64,000 nt of DNA from Acidobacteriota bacterium (lineage in GTDB: Bacteria; Acidobacteriota; Blastocatellia; RBC074). The notes below the pieces were generated by a model. The model did not search any database, was not told the DNA's origin, and was given only the letters and a program-made list of their open reading frames with translations. Positions 34,953 to 43,572 of this stretch are shown here, in pieces. Positions within the stretch are counted from its first letter, which is position 1; each line of letters starts with the position of its first letter. Position numbers and translations under genes: made by a program. The stretch lies in contig JACPYM010000040.1 of NCBI GenBank assembly GCA_016196035.1, positions 1-64,000 on the forward strand. The letters are read 5' to 3'.

Positions 34953-35162
34953 ATGAAAACTTATACGGCCATCATCGAGAAATGCTCCGACACCGGGTTG
35001 TATGTCGGCTATATCCCCGGCTTCCCAGGCGCGCACTCACAAGGCGAAACCCTTGATGAACTCAATCTGAATCTGCGCGAAGTGGTCGAGATGTTGCTGG
35101 AAGACGGTGAACCACAACTGGCAACCGAGTTCATCGGCACACAAAATTTGCTAGTGGCCTAA
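34953..35162 (+). CDS. hicB: HicB-like antitoxin
   Basis: ATG 34953 gives 69 residues: MKTYTAIIEKCSDTGLYVGY, then PGFPGAHSQGETLDELNLNL and EVVEMLLED. This is the partial RNase H fold of HicB antitoxins without a C-terminal DNA-binding domain. The cognate hicA, 4 bases downstream, is broken. The antitoxin may be a relic, or may act on a toxin elsewhere. Confidence 0.88.
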   Translation: MKTYTAIIEKCSDTGLYVGYIPGFPGAHSQGETLDELNLNLREVVEMLLEDGEPQLATEFIGTQNLLVA

Positions 35163-35166
35163 CCAG

Positions 35167-35368
35167 ATGAGCAATACGCCTGTTTTGAAACCAGCGGAAG
35201 TTACGGCCATTTTAGGCAGGCTGGGCTTTATCTAAGTGCGGCAACGCGGTTCTCACAAACAATTCCGCAGTGCCCTTTCATAAAGGCCGCGACATCTCGC
35301 CAGCGCTGTTGCGCCAGATCACCAGAGACATCGGCTTGACGCTCGAAGAGTTTCTGGCCCTCCGCTAA
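35167..35368 (+). pseudogene. hicA: decayed hicA mRNA-interferase toxin
   Basis: ATG 35167 begins MSNTPVLKPAEVTAILGRLG, a clear HicA start. A TAA at 35233 replaces the codon before VRQRGSHKQFR, where homologues have Glu. After this the catalytic-histidine part GSHKQFR is intact, but about nine codons are deleted near 35270 with a shift to another frame, where VPFHKGRDISPALLRQI and the C-terminal GLTLEEFLALR continue to a stop at 35368. Two independent lesions make the toxin dead. Confidence 0.85.
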
Positions 35369-35620
35369 TCAGCAAGTCACCGCAATCGCCTCCACCGGAC
35401 ACGCCTCCAATGCTTCCCGACACTGCGCCTCTTCGCGCGCAATCTCAGGTTGGTGGGCAACGTAGGAATGCCCTTGCGCCGTCTCGCGTACAAAGTTGGC
35501 AGGCGCGATTTGACGGCACAGATCGCAATCAATGCATTCGGTGTTGACGGAATAGCGGCCCGGTGCGTTCTCAACGAATTTGGCGGGTACCGGAGCAAGT
35601 TGTAACGCAGGTTGAGCCAT
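35369..35620 (-). CDS. small 4Fe-4S ferredoxin
   Basis: The 83-residue protein has the single-cluster motif Cys29-xx-Cys32-xx-Cys35 (CIDCDLC) and Cys74 in EACPVEAI; Cys67 and Cys83 are extra. It ends 6 bases downstream of lipA, on the same strand, so it is probably co-transcribed and might supply electrons to the radical-SAM lipoyl synthase. Confidence 0.92.
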   Translation of the reverse strand: MAQPALQLAPVPAKFVENAPGRYSVNTECIDCDLCRQIAPANFVRETAQGHSYVAHQPEIAREEAQCREALEACPVEAIAVTC

Positions 35621-35626
35621 AAAGAA

Positions 35627-36565
35627 CTATTGCAGCACCGGCAACGCGCGTCGCCCCAATTCAACCGCCGCCGCCACGTAGGCATTCTCCGGTTTGTGCT
35701 CGTGCGCGTGATAACTCGACCGCACCAGCGGGCCGGATTCGACGTATTTGAAGCCCATCGCCAAGCCCAGCCGTTTGAATTCGGCAAACTCAGCGGGATG
35801 ATAAAACTTTTCGACCTTCAAGCGTTGCGGCGCGGGTTGCAGGTATTGGCCGATGGTCAGGATGTCGCAATCCACCGCGCGCAAATCGCGCATCGTTTCG
35901 ATGATCTCTGCGGTCGTTTCGCCCAGGCCCGCCATGATGCCGGATTTGGTGAGCATGCCGCGTTGCTCGGCGTCGCGGCGTGCGGCGGCGCGGCGCAATA
36001 ACTTCATCGTCCATTCGTGGTATTTGGCGTGCGGGCGGACACGTTTGTAAAGATGCGGGACGGTTTCGGTGTTGTGGTTCAGCACGTCCGGCTGGGCGTC
36101 GAGCACAAGGTCGAGCGCCGCGTCATTGCCCTCGAAGTCGGGAATCAGCACTTCGATTTTGCATTGCGGATTGACCGCGCGAACGGCGCGAATCGTGGCG
36201 ACCCAGTGTTCGGCGCCGCCATCAGCTTTGTCATCGCGATTGACGCCGGTGATGACGGCGTGTTGCAGGTTGAGCGTCTTGACAGCCTCGGCCACATGCT
36301 GCGGTTCATTCACATCCAGCGGTTTGGGTTCGCCTTTGCTGACCGCGCAAAAACCGCAGCGCCGCGTGCAGGTGTCGCCCGCGATCATGAAAGTCGCTGT
36401 GCGATTCGACCAGCATTCATAGATGTTGGGACAGCGCGCTTCCTGGCAGACGGTGTTCAGGTTGAGGCTGTTCATCAGGCGATTGACCGTTTGATAGTCT
36501 TCGCCCATTTGCAACCGAATTTTCAGCCATTCCGGTTTGGGAACTCGTTGTTTGGGTAATGCCAT
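35627..36565 (-). CDS. lipA: lipoyl synthase
   Basis: From ATG 36565 the protein has 312 residues. The auxiliary-cluster motif is CQEARCPNIYEC and the radical-SAM motif is CTRRCGFC. The C-terminal RSSYHA motif (GPLVRSSYHAHE) is present. LipA inserts sulfur at C6 and C8 of octanoyl groups on lipoyl domains such as that of the E2 encoded at 41221. lipB is encoded at 40399 on the same strand. The upstream frame lies in repeat DNA. Confidence 0.96.
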   Translation of the reverse strand: MALPKQRVPKPEWLKIRLQMGEDYQTVNRLMNSLNLNTVCQEARCPNIYECWSNRTATFMIAGDTCTRRCGFCAVSKGEPKPLDVNEPQHVAEAVKTLNLQHAVITGVNRDDKADGGAEHWVATIRAVRAVNPQCKIEVLIPDFEGNDAALDLVLDAQPDVLNHNTETVPHLYKRVRPHAKYHEWTMKLLRRAAARRDAEQRGMLTKSGIMAGLGETTAEIIETMRDLRAVDCDILTIGQYLQPAPQRLKVEKFYHPAEFAEFKRLGLAMGFKYVESGPLVRSSYHAHEHKPENAYVAAAVELGRRALPVLQ

Positions 36566-36578
36566 AATGAAATTATCG

Positions 36579-36747
36579 CCCACGAAGCCACACGAAGAAA
36601 ACACGAAGAAAACACGAAGACAGGGCGTTTGCCACAGAGACACAGAGAGAAGACAAGCATTGATTTTGTTTTTTTAGGTTCGCTGTCCCTCTGTGCCTCT
36701 GTGGCAAGTTTCTGCCTTTCTTCGTGCTCTTTGTATGGCTTCGTGGG
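36579..36747. repeat. nested inverted repeat (CACGAAG and CACAGAG units)
   Basis: CCCACGAAGCC with ACACGAAGAAA units on the left is mirrored by CTTCGTG units and GGCTTCGTGGG on the right. Inside it, GCCACAGAGACACAGAGAG is mirrored by CTCTGTGCCTCTGTGGC. The whole fills the gap between the S9 peptidase gene and lipA. Confidence 0.85.
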
Positions 36748-36753
36748 AAAGGC

Positions 36754-38868
36754 TCAAGGCTGCGCCGTTTTCAGCACCAGATTCTCGATGAAAAATTCCA
36801 TCATCCGTTCAGTGTTGATGCCGGAGTGCCCGCGATCAGGGCCGACCTGCACGTCGAAGCTCTTGCCCGCGCGTTGCAGCGCCGCGATCAGTTGCATCGA
36901 ATTGTTCGGATGCACGTTGTTGTCTGCTGTGCCGTAATACAGCATCAAGCGGCCTTTCAACTTGTCGGCGTAATTCATCGCGCTGCCCGCTTCGTAACCT
37001 TCTTTGTTCTCCTGCGGAATCCACATGTAACGCTCGGTATAAATCGAGTCGTAGTGATTCCAGGCGGTCACTGGTGAAGAAGCAGACGCCGCCGCGAAGA
37101 CATCAGGATGCCGCAAGATCGCCATCGCCGAAGCATAGCCACCATACGACGTGCCGAAGATGCCGACGCGATTGCGATCAACATAGGCACGTTCGGCCAG
37201 CGCCTTGACACCCGCCGCTTGATCGTCAATCTCGACTGTGCCGAGTTTGCCGTAGATCGAATCGAGGAAACGTTTGCCACGTCCGGCGGCGCTGCGCGAA
37301 TCGAGCCGCGCAATCAGGAAGCCGTACTCAACCATCGGCATGGGCGGCGCAAAGTTCTCATTCGCGCCGTTGGTCGCGGGGCCGGCGTAAACACTGACCA
37401 ACAGCGGGTACTTTTTGCTCGGATCGAAATTCGACGGGAAGCTCAGGATGCCGTAGAGATCGGTCACGCCATCCGCCGCTTTGAATTTGAAGACTTCGTT
37501 TTTCTTCAAGCCAAGCTGATTGAATTTGCTCAGATCGCTCTGCCCCAGATCTTCGATGACTTTGCCCTCCGCATCCAGCAGACGCGTGACCGGCGGGATG
37601 GCGTGCGTTTGCGCGACGTCTACGAAATGTTGGCCGTCGGGCGCGATGCTCACTGTGTGATTGAGCGACGGGTCGGTCAGCCGTTTGTCGCCTTTGCCGT
37701 CCAAGCCGACACGATGCAATTGCAGCTTGTTCGGATTGTCGCCGCTGCGCGCGGTGTAAAAGAGCGCGTTGTTGGCTTCGTCCAGCAACGCGCTGCGCGC
37801 GGTTTCAAATTGATGGTTGGTCAGCGTGGCGAGCAGCTTGCCGCCGAGGTCGTACAGATAATAGTTCTTCCAGCCTGTGCGTTCCGATTCCCAAATGAAG
37901 CGTTTACCGTCTTTCAGGAAACGATGTTCGGGGTGATTTTCGACCCAACTGGCGGGCCATTCTTCGCGCACGATCACGCGGCACCTGCCCGTCGTTGGAT
38001 TGGCGGCGGTGAATTCGAGAATGTTCTGGCGGCGATTGGTGCGGTTAAACAGCAACTCGCTGCCATCGGGCGACCATTCAATGGCGTAAACATAATGACC
38101 AACCACGCCATTCTCAAAGGGCTTGCCATCACGCACGTCCACCTCCACGGTTTTCTTGGACGCGATGTCATACACATAAAGCGCGACAATCGGGTTGGCG
38201 ACGCCGGCTTTGGGATACGCCTCGATGTCCATCTTGCTTTGCAGCTTGGTTTGATCGAGTTGCAAGAAGTAATCGGGCACGGTGCTCTCGTCGAAACGAT
38301 AAAACGCCAGCTTCGTGCCGTCCGGCGACCACCACATGGCGGTGTTCTGGTTCAGCTCTTCGCCGTAGACCCAACTGGCCGAGCCGAATTTGATCCGCTT
38401 CTGCGCATTGCCTTCGGTCGTGATCGCCTGCTCATTCGCGCCATCCTTCGCGCCATCTGGCGCGCTCAGCCACAGATTGTTATTGCGGTAAAACGCCTTG
38501 AGCTTGCCATCAGGTGAATTGGCCGCATCGAATTGGCGGCCACGCTCCGGGCCACCTGCGCCAAACCTGCCCCGGCCTTGTGGGCCGTCGTTGGTCGCGG
38601 GGCCAGTCGCTTCAGAAACCTGCTTCGTTGCGATGTCGTAGCGCAGCGCCTTGCCATCCTTGCGGTATTCCAGCGCCTTGCCGCCGTCTTTCCAGGTCGC
38701 TTGCACCGCGCCGGATTTGACTGAGCCGGGAATCTCGCGGCTCATCTTCTGGTACTGCTCGTAACCCGGCATCATTTTGAGCCGGTCTTGTGCAATCGCG
38801 GCCAGCGGAAGCAGCCCCAGCAAAAGCGCCAGGGCTAAGCGCCGGTTCAATTCAAGTTTGTTTTTCAT
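36754..38868 (-). CDS. S9 family (DPP-IV-like) peptidase
   Basis: The 704-residue protein has a signal peptide (LALALLLGLLPLAAIA), an eight-bladed DPP-IV-type propeller (WVYGEELNQNTAMWWSPDG) and an alpha/beta hydrolase domain with Ser574 (GTSYGGY), Asp649 (YGTADNNV) and His681 (RGHSG). The GEEL..N motif holds the glutamate that binds the peptide N-terminus in DPP-IV. It probably trims dipeptides from peptides in the periplasm. Length is normal. Confidence 0.94.
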   Translation of the reverse strand: MKNKLELNRRLALALLLGLLPLAAIAQDRLKMMPGYEQYQKMSREIPGSVKSGAVQATWKDGGKALEYRKDGKALRYDIATKQVSEATGPATNDGPQGRGRFGAGGPERGRQFDAANSPDGKLKAFYRNNNLWLSAPDGAKDGANEQAITTEGNAQKRIKFGSASWVYGEELNQNTAMWWSPDGTKLAFYRFDESTVPDYFLQLDQTKLQSKMDIEAYPKAGVANPIVALYVYDIASKKTVEVDVRDGKPFENGVVGHYVYAIEWSPDGSELLFNRTNRRQNILEFTAANPTTGRCRVIVREEWPASWVENHPEHRFLKDGKRFIWESERTGWKNYYLYDLGGKLLATLTNHQFETARSALLDEANNALFYTARSGDNPNKLQLHRVGLDGKGDKRLTDPSLNHTVSIAPDGQHFVDVAQTHAIPPVTRLLDAEGKVIEDLGQSDLSKFNQLGLKKNEVFKFKAADGVTDLYGILSFPSNFDPSKKYPLLVSVYAGPATNGANENFAPPMPMVEYGFLIARLDSRSAAGRGKRFLDSIYGKLGTVEIDDQAAGVKALAERAYVDRNRVGIFGTSYGGYASAMAILRHPDVFAAASASSPVTAWNHYDSIYTERYMWIPQENKEGYEAGSAMNYADKLKGRLMLYYGTADNNVHPNNSMQLIAALQRAGKSFDVQVGPDRGHSGINTERMMEFFIENLVLKTAQP

Positions 38869-38894
38869 CGTGCAGGTCTCCTTGGAATTATCCG

Positions 38895-40382
38895 TTAATG
38901 CAACTTGACTGCGGCCACATCCACGGGCGCGACAAGCTCATTTCCAGCGTCGTTAAACTCGCCTTCCCAACGCGCCACCACCGCCGTTGCCAGGCAATTG
39001 CCGACCACATTCGTCGCCGTGCGCGCCATGTCCATAAATTCGTCTACGCCCAAGATCAACGCGATGCCTTCGAGCGGCAGGCCGAATTGCGCGAGAGTCC
39101 CGGCCAGCACGACCAGCGAGGCGCGCGGGACGGCGGCGATGCCTTTGGTCGAGAGCATCAGCGTCAGCAACATTGTGATTTGCTGGCCGACCGAAAGATG
39201 TATGTTGGCCGCCTGCGCGACGAACATCGCGGCCAGCGAGAGGTACAACGTCGAGCCATCCAGGTTAAAGCTATAGCCCAACGGCAAAATGAAACTCACG
39301 ATGCGGCGCGGCACGCCCAGGCGTTCCATGTTTTCGAGCGCCTTGGGGAACGCCGATTCGCTCGAAGTTGTCACAAACGCCAGCGTCGCCGGTTCTTCGA
39401 CCAGTTGAAAGAAACGCTTGAAGGGCAGGCGAATCATAAAGGCGACCGGCACCAGCACCAGCAGGATGAAGGCGGCCAGCGCGCCATAGAGCGTGAGGAT
39501 CAGCTTGGCGAGATTCCACAAAACCCACAAGCCTTTGCCGCCAACCGTGACCGCGATGGCGGCGCCGACCCCCCACGGCGCGAATTTCATCACGTAATTG
39601 GTGAACTTGAACATCGTCTCAGAGAGCGATTCGCAAAATTGCAGCATCGGCCTGCCCTTTTCGCCGATGCCCGCCAACGCCACCGCAAAAATCAGGCTGA
39701 AGACGACGATTTGCAGCACGTCGTTGTCGGCCATAGATTTAATCAGGCTGGTCGGAAAGATATTCACGAGGTGGTTTTGCGGCGTCATCTTGCTGGCATT
39801 CGCGGCGATTTCTTTGGCTTCGGCGCTTTGTTCGCTGGGCAGATTGATGCCCTTCCCGGGTTTGGTGAGGTTGACCGCAATGAGACCGATGACCAGCGCC
39901 AGCAACGTCGCGCAGGTAAAATAAATCATCGCTTTCACGCCGATGCGTCCAACCTTGCGCATGTCGCCCGCGCCCGCGATGCCCACGACCAATGTCGAGA
40001 AAATCAGCGGCGCGATCAGCATTTTGATCAAGCTCAGAAAGATGCGACTCAAAACGCGCACCCATTGAATCAGGTTGTCTTTGCTCTTGTGGGCTTCTTC
40101 AAGCTCTTTGGCCGAAGCCAGCACCTGCTCTTTGACTGACGTGGGCAGGCTGGCTTTATTGACCTTTTCGACTAACTCAGTGGCCTTCGCGGGTGTGTCG
40201 GCGCGATTGACCGCCACCAATAAATCCGCTTTGGTTTGTGGCTCGGCGTCGAGACGGCTGACCGCTTCGGCCATCTGTTGCTGCAAGGCAGGGGCGCGAT
40301 CAGAACGATGAATCAGGTAGCCGATGACAATGCCAATGACGAGTCCGATGAAAATCTGTTGGGTGAGCGAGAGTTTACGCAT
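38895..40382 (-). CDS. dicarboxylate/amino acid:cation symporter (DAACS)
   Basis: ATG 40382 gives 495 residues of GltP/DctA type. The re-entrant hairpin and substrate motifs are seen: TSSSESAFPKALE-type (FVTTSSESAFPKAL), FNLDGSTLYLSLAAMFVAQA and the VDEFMDMARTATNVVGN end. Between the first two helices there is an extra, charged, helical stretch of about 70 residues (about 28-95). It imports glutamate, aspartate or C4-dicarboxylates with cations. It starts 17 bases after lipB. Confidence 0.93.
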   Translation of the reverse strand: MRKLSLTQQIFIGLVIGIVIGYLIHRSDRAPALQQQMAEAVSRLDAEPQTKADLLVAVNRADTPAKATELVEKVNKASLPTSVKEQVLASAKELEEAHKSKDNLIQWVRVLSRIFLSLIKMLIAPLIFSTLVVGIAGAGDMRKVGRIGVKAMIYFTCATLLALVIGLIAVNLTKPGKGINLPSEQSAEAKEIAANASKMTPQNHLVNIFPTSLIKSMADNDVLQIVVFSLIFAVALAGIGEKGRPMLQFCESLSETMFKFTNYVMKFAPWGVGAAIAVTVGGKGLWVLWNLAKLILTLYGALAAFILLVLVPVAFMIRLPFKRFFQLVEEPATLAFVTTSSESAFPKALENMERLGVPRRIVSFILPLGYSFNLDGSTLYLSLAAMFVAQAANIHLSVGQQITMLLTLMLSTKGIAAVPRASLVVLAGTLAQFGLPLEGIALILGVDEFMDMARTATNVVGNCLATAVVARWEGEFNDAGNELVAPVDVAAVKLH

Positions 40383-40398
40383 AGCTTTTGTCGTGCGA

Positions 40399-41097
40399 TC
40401 AGTTGCGTGAAATGCCCGCAACGAACATAGAGCGGTTGAATACTTCGCCGAAATGCGTGGTGACGCTGGCGGCGACTTCCTGTAATGCGAACTGCTTGCC
40501 GGTGAGTTGTTGGAGTGATGTCACGCCGTGTCCGCCATCAGCCCCATGTGATTTGATCCCGCACGGCACGATCAATTGAAAGTAGCTTAAATCTGTCGTC
40601 ACGTTGAAGGCGAAGCCGTGCAGCGTGACCCAACGCGAAATGCGAATGCCAATGGCCGCGAGCTTTTCCTTGCCGACCCAAACGCCGACGAATGCGCCGC
40701 CGCGCGGTTCCGCTGCTACGCCAAAATCACGCGCGGTTCTGACCAGGACTTCTTGCAGGTCTTGCACGTAACGCCGCACATCCTGCCGGTCGGGCGCGAG
40801 GTTCATGATCGGATAGCCGACCAACTGACCGGGGCCGTGATAAGTCACATCGCCGCCGCGCCCGGTTTCAAAGAGTTCGACGCCGAACCGTTGCCGCGTG
40901 GCTTCATCAGCCAGCACATTCGCTTTGTTGGCTCCGCGTCCGAGTGTGATGACGGGTGGATGTTCGACCAGTAAAAGCGTGTCGGGCGCCTCGTCGCGTT
41001 TGCGCGCCTCGTGCAAGGTTTGCTGCAACGCCAAAGCTTCGGTGTAACTCACTCGCCCTAGATAACGCGCTTCACAACTTCGCATTGAAACCAGCAT
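40399..41097 (-). CDS. lipB: lipoyl(octanoyl) transferase
   Basis: The 232-residue protein has the LipB motifs RGGDVTYHGPGQLVGYPI, GVWVGKEKLAAIGI and HGFAFNV, with Lys in the AIGI loop region and a Cys in VPCGIKS as the catalytic pair. It moves octanoate from acyl carrier protein to lipoyl domains; LipA then finishes the cofactor. The start could be ATG 41097 or 41085; both are close to an inverted repeat and lack a strong ribosome binding site. Confidence 0.95.
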   Translation of the reverse strand: MLVSMRSCEARYLGRVSYTEALALQQTLHEARKRDEAPDTLLLVEHPPVITLGRGANKANVLADEATRQRFGVELFETGRGGDVTYHGPGQLVGYPIMNLAPDRQDVRRYVQDLQEVLVRTARDFGVAAEPRGGAFVGVWVGKEKLAAIGIRISRWVTLHGFAFNVTTDLSYFQLIVPCGIKSHGADGGHGVTSLQQLTGKQFALQEVAASVTTHFGEVFNRSMFVAGISRN

Positions 41098-41202
41098 ACA
41101 GTACGGGGAGCGTGAGCGACCTGCGCCTTCACGTTAAGCGACCAGGTTTCCCTTCAATACTTCAAATGCCAAGGCTCAGGTCGCTCACGCTCCCCGTACT
41201 GT
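41098..41202. repeat. 26-bp perfect inverted repeat upstream of lipB
   Basis: Arms 41098-41123 and 41177-41202 (ACAGTACGGGGAGCGTGAGC...) are exact complements over a 53-base spacer. The left arm touches the lipB start codon region, so a transcript from the E2 gene would fold here before reaching lipB. Confidence 0.93.
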
Positions 41203-41220
41203 GTATCACCGCTGCGCAGC

Positions 41221-42648
41221 TTACAGCAACGCCGAGAAATCAGTCGTCTCAATGGTCTTCTTGATGTGCGCGAGGAACTGATCGCCCACCGCGCCATCAA
41301 TGATGCGATGATCGAACGACAGGCTCAGCACGCCGATGTGCCGAATCGCCAGCGCCTCGCCATCCGGGGTTTCGACCACCCACGGTTTCTTGTGAATGCC
41401 GCCCAAGCCCAGAATCGCCACCTGCGGCTGATTGATGATCGGCGTCGCCGTGTAGCCGCCATACAAACCGAAGTTGGTGATCGAGAACGTCCCGCCGCTG
41501 ATCTCGTCAGGTTTGAGTTGTTTGGCGCGGGCGCGATTGGCCAGGTCTTGCGAGGCGCGCGCCAGGCCTGTGATGCTCAGCATGTCGGCGTTCTTGATGA
41601 CCGGCACGATCAGGCCCCAATCCAACGCGACGGCGATGCCGATATTGAAATCATGTTTGTACGCGATGCTGTCGCCATCCACCGAAGCGTTGATGATGGG
41701 CAGCGCCTTGAGCGCGTCCAGCGTCGCCTTGATGACGAACGGCAGGAAGGTGAGCTTGGTGCCGTTTTGCGCCTCGAATTGCTTTTTGACGCGCTCGCGC
41801 AAGCGCGCAATGTTCGTGAAGTCGGCCTCGAAGAACGTCGTCACATGCGCCGAGGTACGGCGGCTCGTGAGCATGTTCTCGGCGATACGCTTGCGCATAT
41901 TGCTCATCGGCTCGACCGTCACGCGGTCACCCGTTGCGAACGCGGGCACGGAAGGCGCGGCCACAGGCGCAGGCGGCGGAGCCATTGGCGCAGGTGCCGT
42001 GGGTGTGGGCGCGGCTGCGACCGGCGCGGCGACCGGCGCGGCGGCTGTTTTACCAGCCGCGATGAAATTCAAAATGTCATCTTTGGTCACCCGTCCGCCC
42101 TGGCCAGTGCCCGTTATTTGCCCCAGGTTCACGCCGTGTTCGCGCGCGATGTTACGCACCAACGGGGACGAGCGAACTTTGCCGTGTTCTTCCGCCGAAG
42201 CTGAAACTGGCGCAGCAGCAGGCGGTGCGGCAGGTGGCGCAGCCGGCGTCGCTGGTGCTGCTGGTATAGCAGGTGGGGCAAGAGGTTTAGCGTCAGGTTC
42301 CGCACCGCCAATTAGCGGCTCTTCGCGGGCTGGGCCAACCTCGGACTTGCCGGGCACTACGGGCGCAGCCGCTGCCGGTTCTGCCTGCGGCGCTTCTGCC
42401 GGAGCCGCGCCAGCTTCCCCGATACGCGCCAGGACGGCATTCACCGCCACGGTCTCACCTTCCTGATGCAGAATTTCGGTAATCACACCGGCGGCGGGCG
42501 AAGGGACTTCGGTGTCCACCTTGTCGGTCGAAACTTCGAGCAACGGTTCATCGCGCCCGATGGTATCGCCGACTTTCTTCAACCATTTGACGATTGTTCC
42601 CTCAGCAATGGATTCGCCCATCTGGGGCATTACGACATCTGTTGGCAT
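41221..42648 (-). CDS. 2-oxoacid dehydrogenase E2 (dihydrolipoamide acyltransferase)
   Basis: The 475-residue protein has one lipoyl domain (EVSTDKVDTEVPSP, Lys43 lipoylated), an Ala/Pro-rich linker, a peripheral-subunit-binding domain (SSPLVRNIAREHGVNL..ITGTGQGGRVTKDDIL) and the catalytic core with SFDHRIIDG. The TDKVDTEVPSP pattern fits succinyl- or branched-chain-type E2, so sucB is possible but not certain. E3 is encoded at 43573 and lipoylation genes follow downstream; no E1 is in the window. Confidence 0.93.
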   Translation of the reverse strand: MPTDVVMPQMGESIAEGTIVKWLKKVGDTIGRDEPLLEVSTDKVDTEVPSPAAGVITEILHQEGETVAVNAVLARIGEAGAAPAEAPQAEPAAAAPVVPGKSEVGPAREEPLIGGAEPDAKPLAPPAIPAAPATPAAPPAAPPAAAPVSASAEEHGKVRSSPLVRNIAREHGVNLGQITGTGQGGRVTKDDILNFIAAGKTAAAPVAAPVAAAPTPTAPAPMAPPPAPVAAPSVPAFATGDRVTVEPMSNMRKRIAENMLTSRRTSAHVTTFFEADFTNIARLRERVKKQFEAQNGTKLTFLPFVIKATLDALKALPIINASVDGDSIAYKHDFNIGIAVALDWGLIVPVIKNADMLSITGLARASQDLANRARAKQLKPDEISGGTFSITNFGLYGGYTATPIINQPQVAILGLGGIHKKPWVVETPDGEALAIRHIGVLSLSFDHRIIDGAVGDQFLAHIKKTIETTDFSALL

Positions 42649-42721
42649 TCGCTTTTCCTCTTTCGCTTATTCGCTTATAGCGATTTGCAGTTGGGTGCGA
42701 CCTGGGCAACGTGTTGGGTAA

Positions 42722-42789
42722 GCGTAGGGCAGGTTCTCAACCTGCCCGGCCACCGCCAGCGTAGGGCAGGTTGAGAACCTGCCCTACGC
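42722..42789. repeat. double palindrome with GTAGGGCAGGTT arms
   Basis: GCGTAGGGCAGGTTCTCAAC and its partner form 26-base arms (42722-42747, 42764-42789). Each arm is itself a palindrome (GGGCAGGTT-CTC-AACCTGCCC), so the element can fold as one long hairpin or as two short ones. Confidence 0.93.
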
Positions 42790-42844
42790 CTTGTCAGGTC
42801 GCATACAAGTGCAAATCGTTATAATTGCATTCCCCCGCGGATGT

Positions 42845-43249
42845 TCACAATAACGAGAAGACCTTGATCTCGCGCGTGCGAAACATCGGCTTGGTCGGTT
42901 TTTCAAAGGTATAAAATTCAGCCGCCGAAACGACGACGGCAGCAGCGATATGACAGGCGTCCACACTCGCAATGCCATAGTTCCCAGCCTGTCGCTGCGC
43001 TTCTTGCAAAATTAAGTTCAGGTTATCGGAGATGAAAAGGCACCGATTAAAGTATTGACGGAAGACTTGCTCCTTCACCTTCTTGCCATAGTGAATTGCA
43101 AGTGAGAGCGTTTCGAGCGTGGTGAACGGGCTGTAAATGAAAGCTCTTCGCCGATCATCCAACAAATCAAGCACCTTTTCTTTGCGGCGCGGCTCTGCAT
43201 CGGCAAGCGCAATCAGGCAATTTGTATCCAGATAAGTTACCAGCGCCAT
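42845..43249 (-). CDS. PIN-domain toxin (VapC-like)
   Basis: The 134-residue PIN domain has the acidic cluster: Asp8 in TYLDTNCLIALAD, Glu in FTTLETLSLA, and ASVDACHIAAA with a further Asp. VapC toxins are Mg-dependent RNases that cut tRNA or rRNA. The ATG overlaps the stop of the gene upstream (TAATG), the typical antitoxin-toxin coupling. The module sits inside the 2-oxoacid dehydrogenase gene run. Confidence 0.9.
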   Translation of the reverse strand: MALVTYLDTNCLIALADAEPRRKEKVLDLLDDRRRAFIYSPFTTLETLSLAIHYGKKVKEQVFRQYFNRCLFISDNLNLILQEAQRQAGNYGIASVDACHIAAAVVVSAAEFYTFEKPTKPMFRTREIKVFSLL

Positions 43250-43503
43250 TATGCTCGCCGCCCCAATTGCTCCTGAATTTGCTCAATCGTCAGATATGGC
43301 TCACCGCTCTCCAGCCGTGCCAACAAAAAGGGCGCTAACGCTTTCATCATCGGCGTGGTCTGGGGATCACTCAGAGCGGCCAACAAGCGCGCCTCAAGCT
43401 CCGACTCATCTTTTGTTTTCGCCCGCTTTCTTTTCCCTGGTGGCCGACCGTTTTGGCGAATCGCTTTCGCCGCTTTACCCGCTTTCGCTGTTTTGACTGC
43501 CAT
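43249..43503 (-). CDS. putative antitoxin partner of the PIN toxin
   Basis: ATG 43503 follows GGAGG and gives 84 residues. The N-terminus is highly basic (KTAKAGKAAKAIRQNG, PPGKRKRAK), followed by two helices (ESELEARLLAALSD, MMKALAPFLLARLE) and EQIQEQLGRRA. It lacks a recognised AbrB, MetJ or Phd DNA-binding fold, so antitoxin function is inferred only from the TAATG overlap with the PIN gene. Confidence 0.75.
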   Translation of the reverse strand: MAVKTAKAGKAAKAIRQNGRPPGKRKRAKTKDESELEARLLAALSDPQTTPMMKALAPFLLARLESGEPYLTIEQIQEQLGRRA

Positions 43504-43572
43504 AACCACTACCTCCAAACATTGATTCCGGCTGGCGCACAGCAGGCGCGCCAGCTACGAACAATGTTAGCA

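Noticed and set aside
37108-38517. long plus-strand frame (469 residues) opposite the S9 peptidase
   Set aside because: It is the antisense shadow of a clearly conserved peptidase in GC-rich DNA; no domain or start signal.
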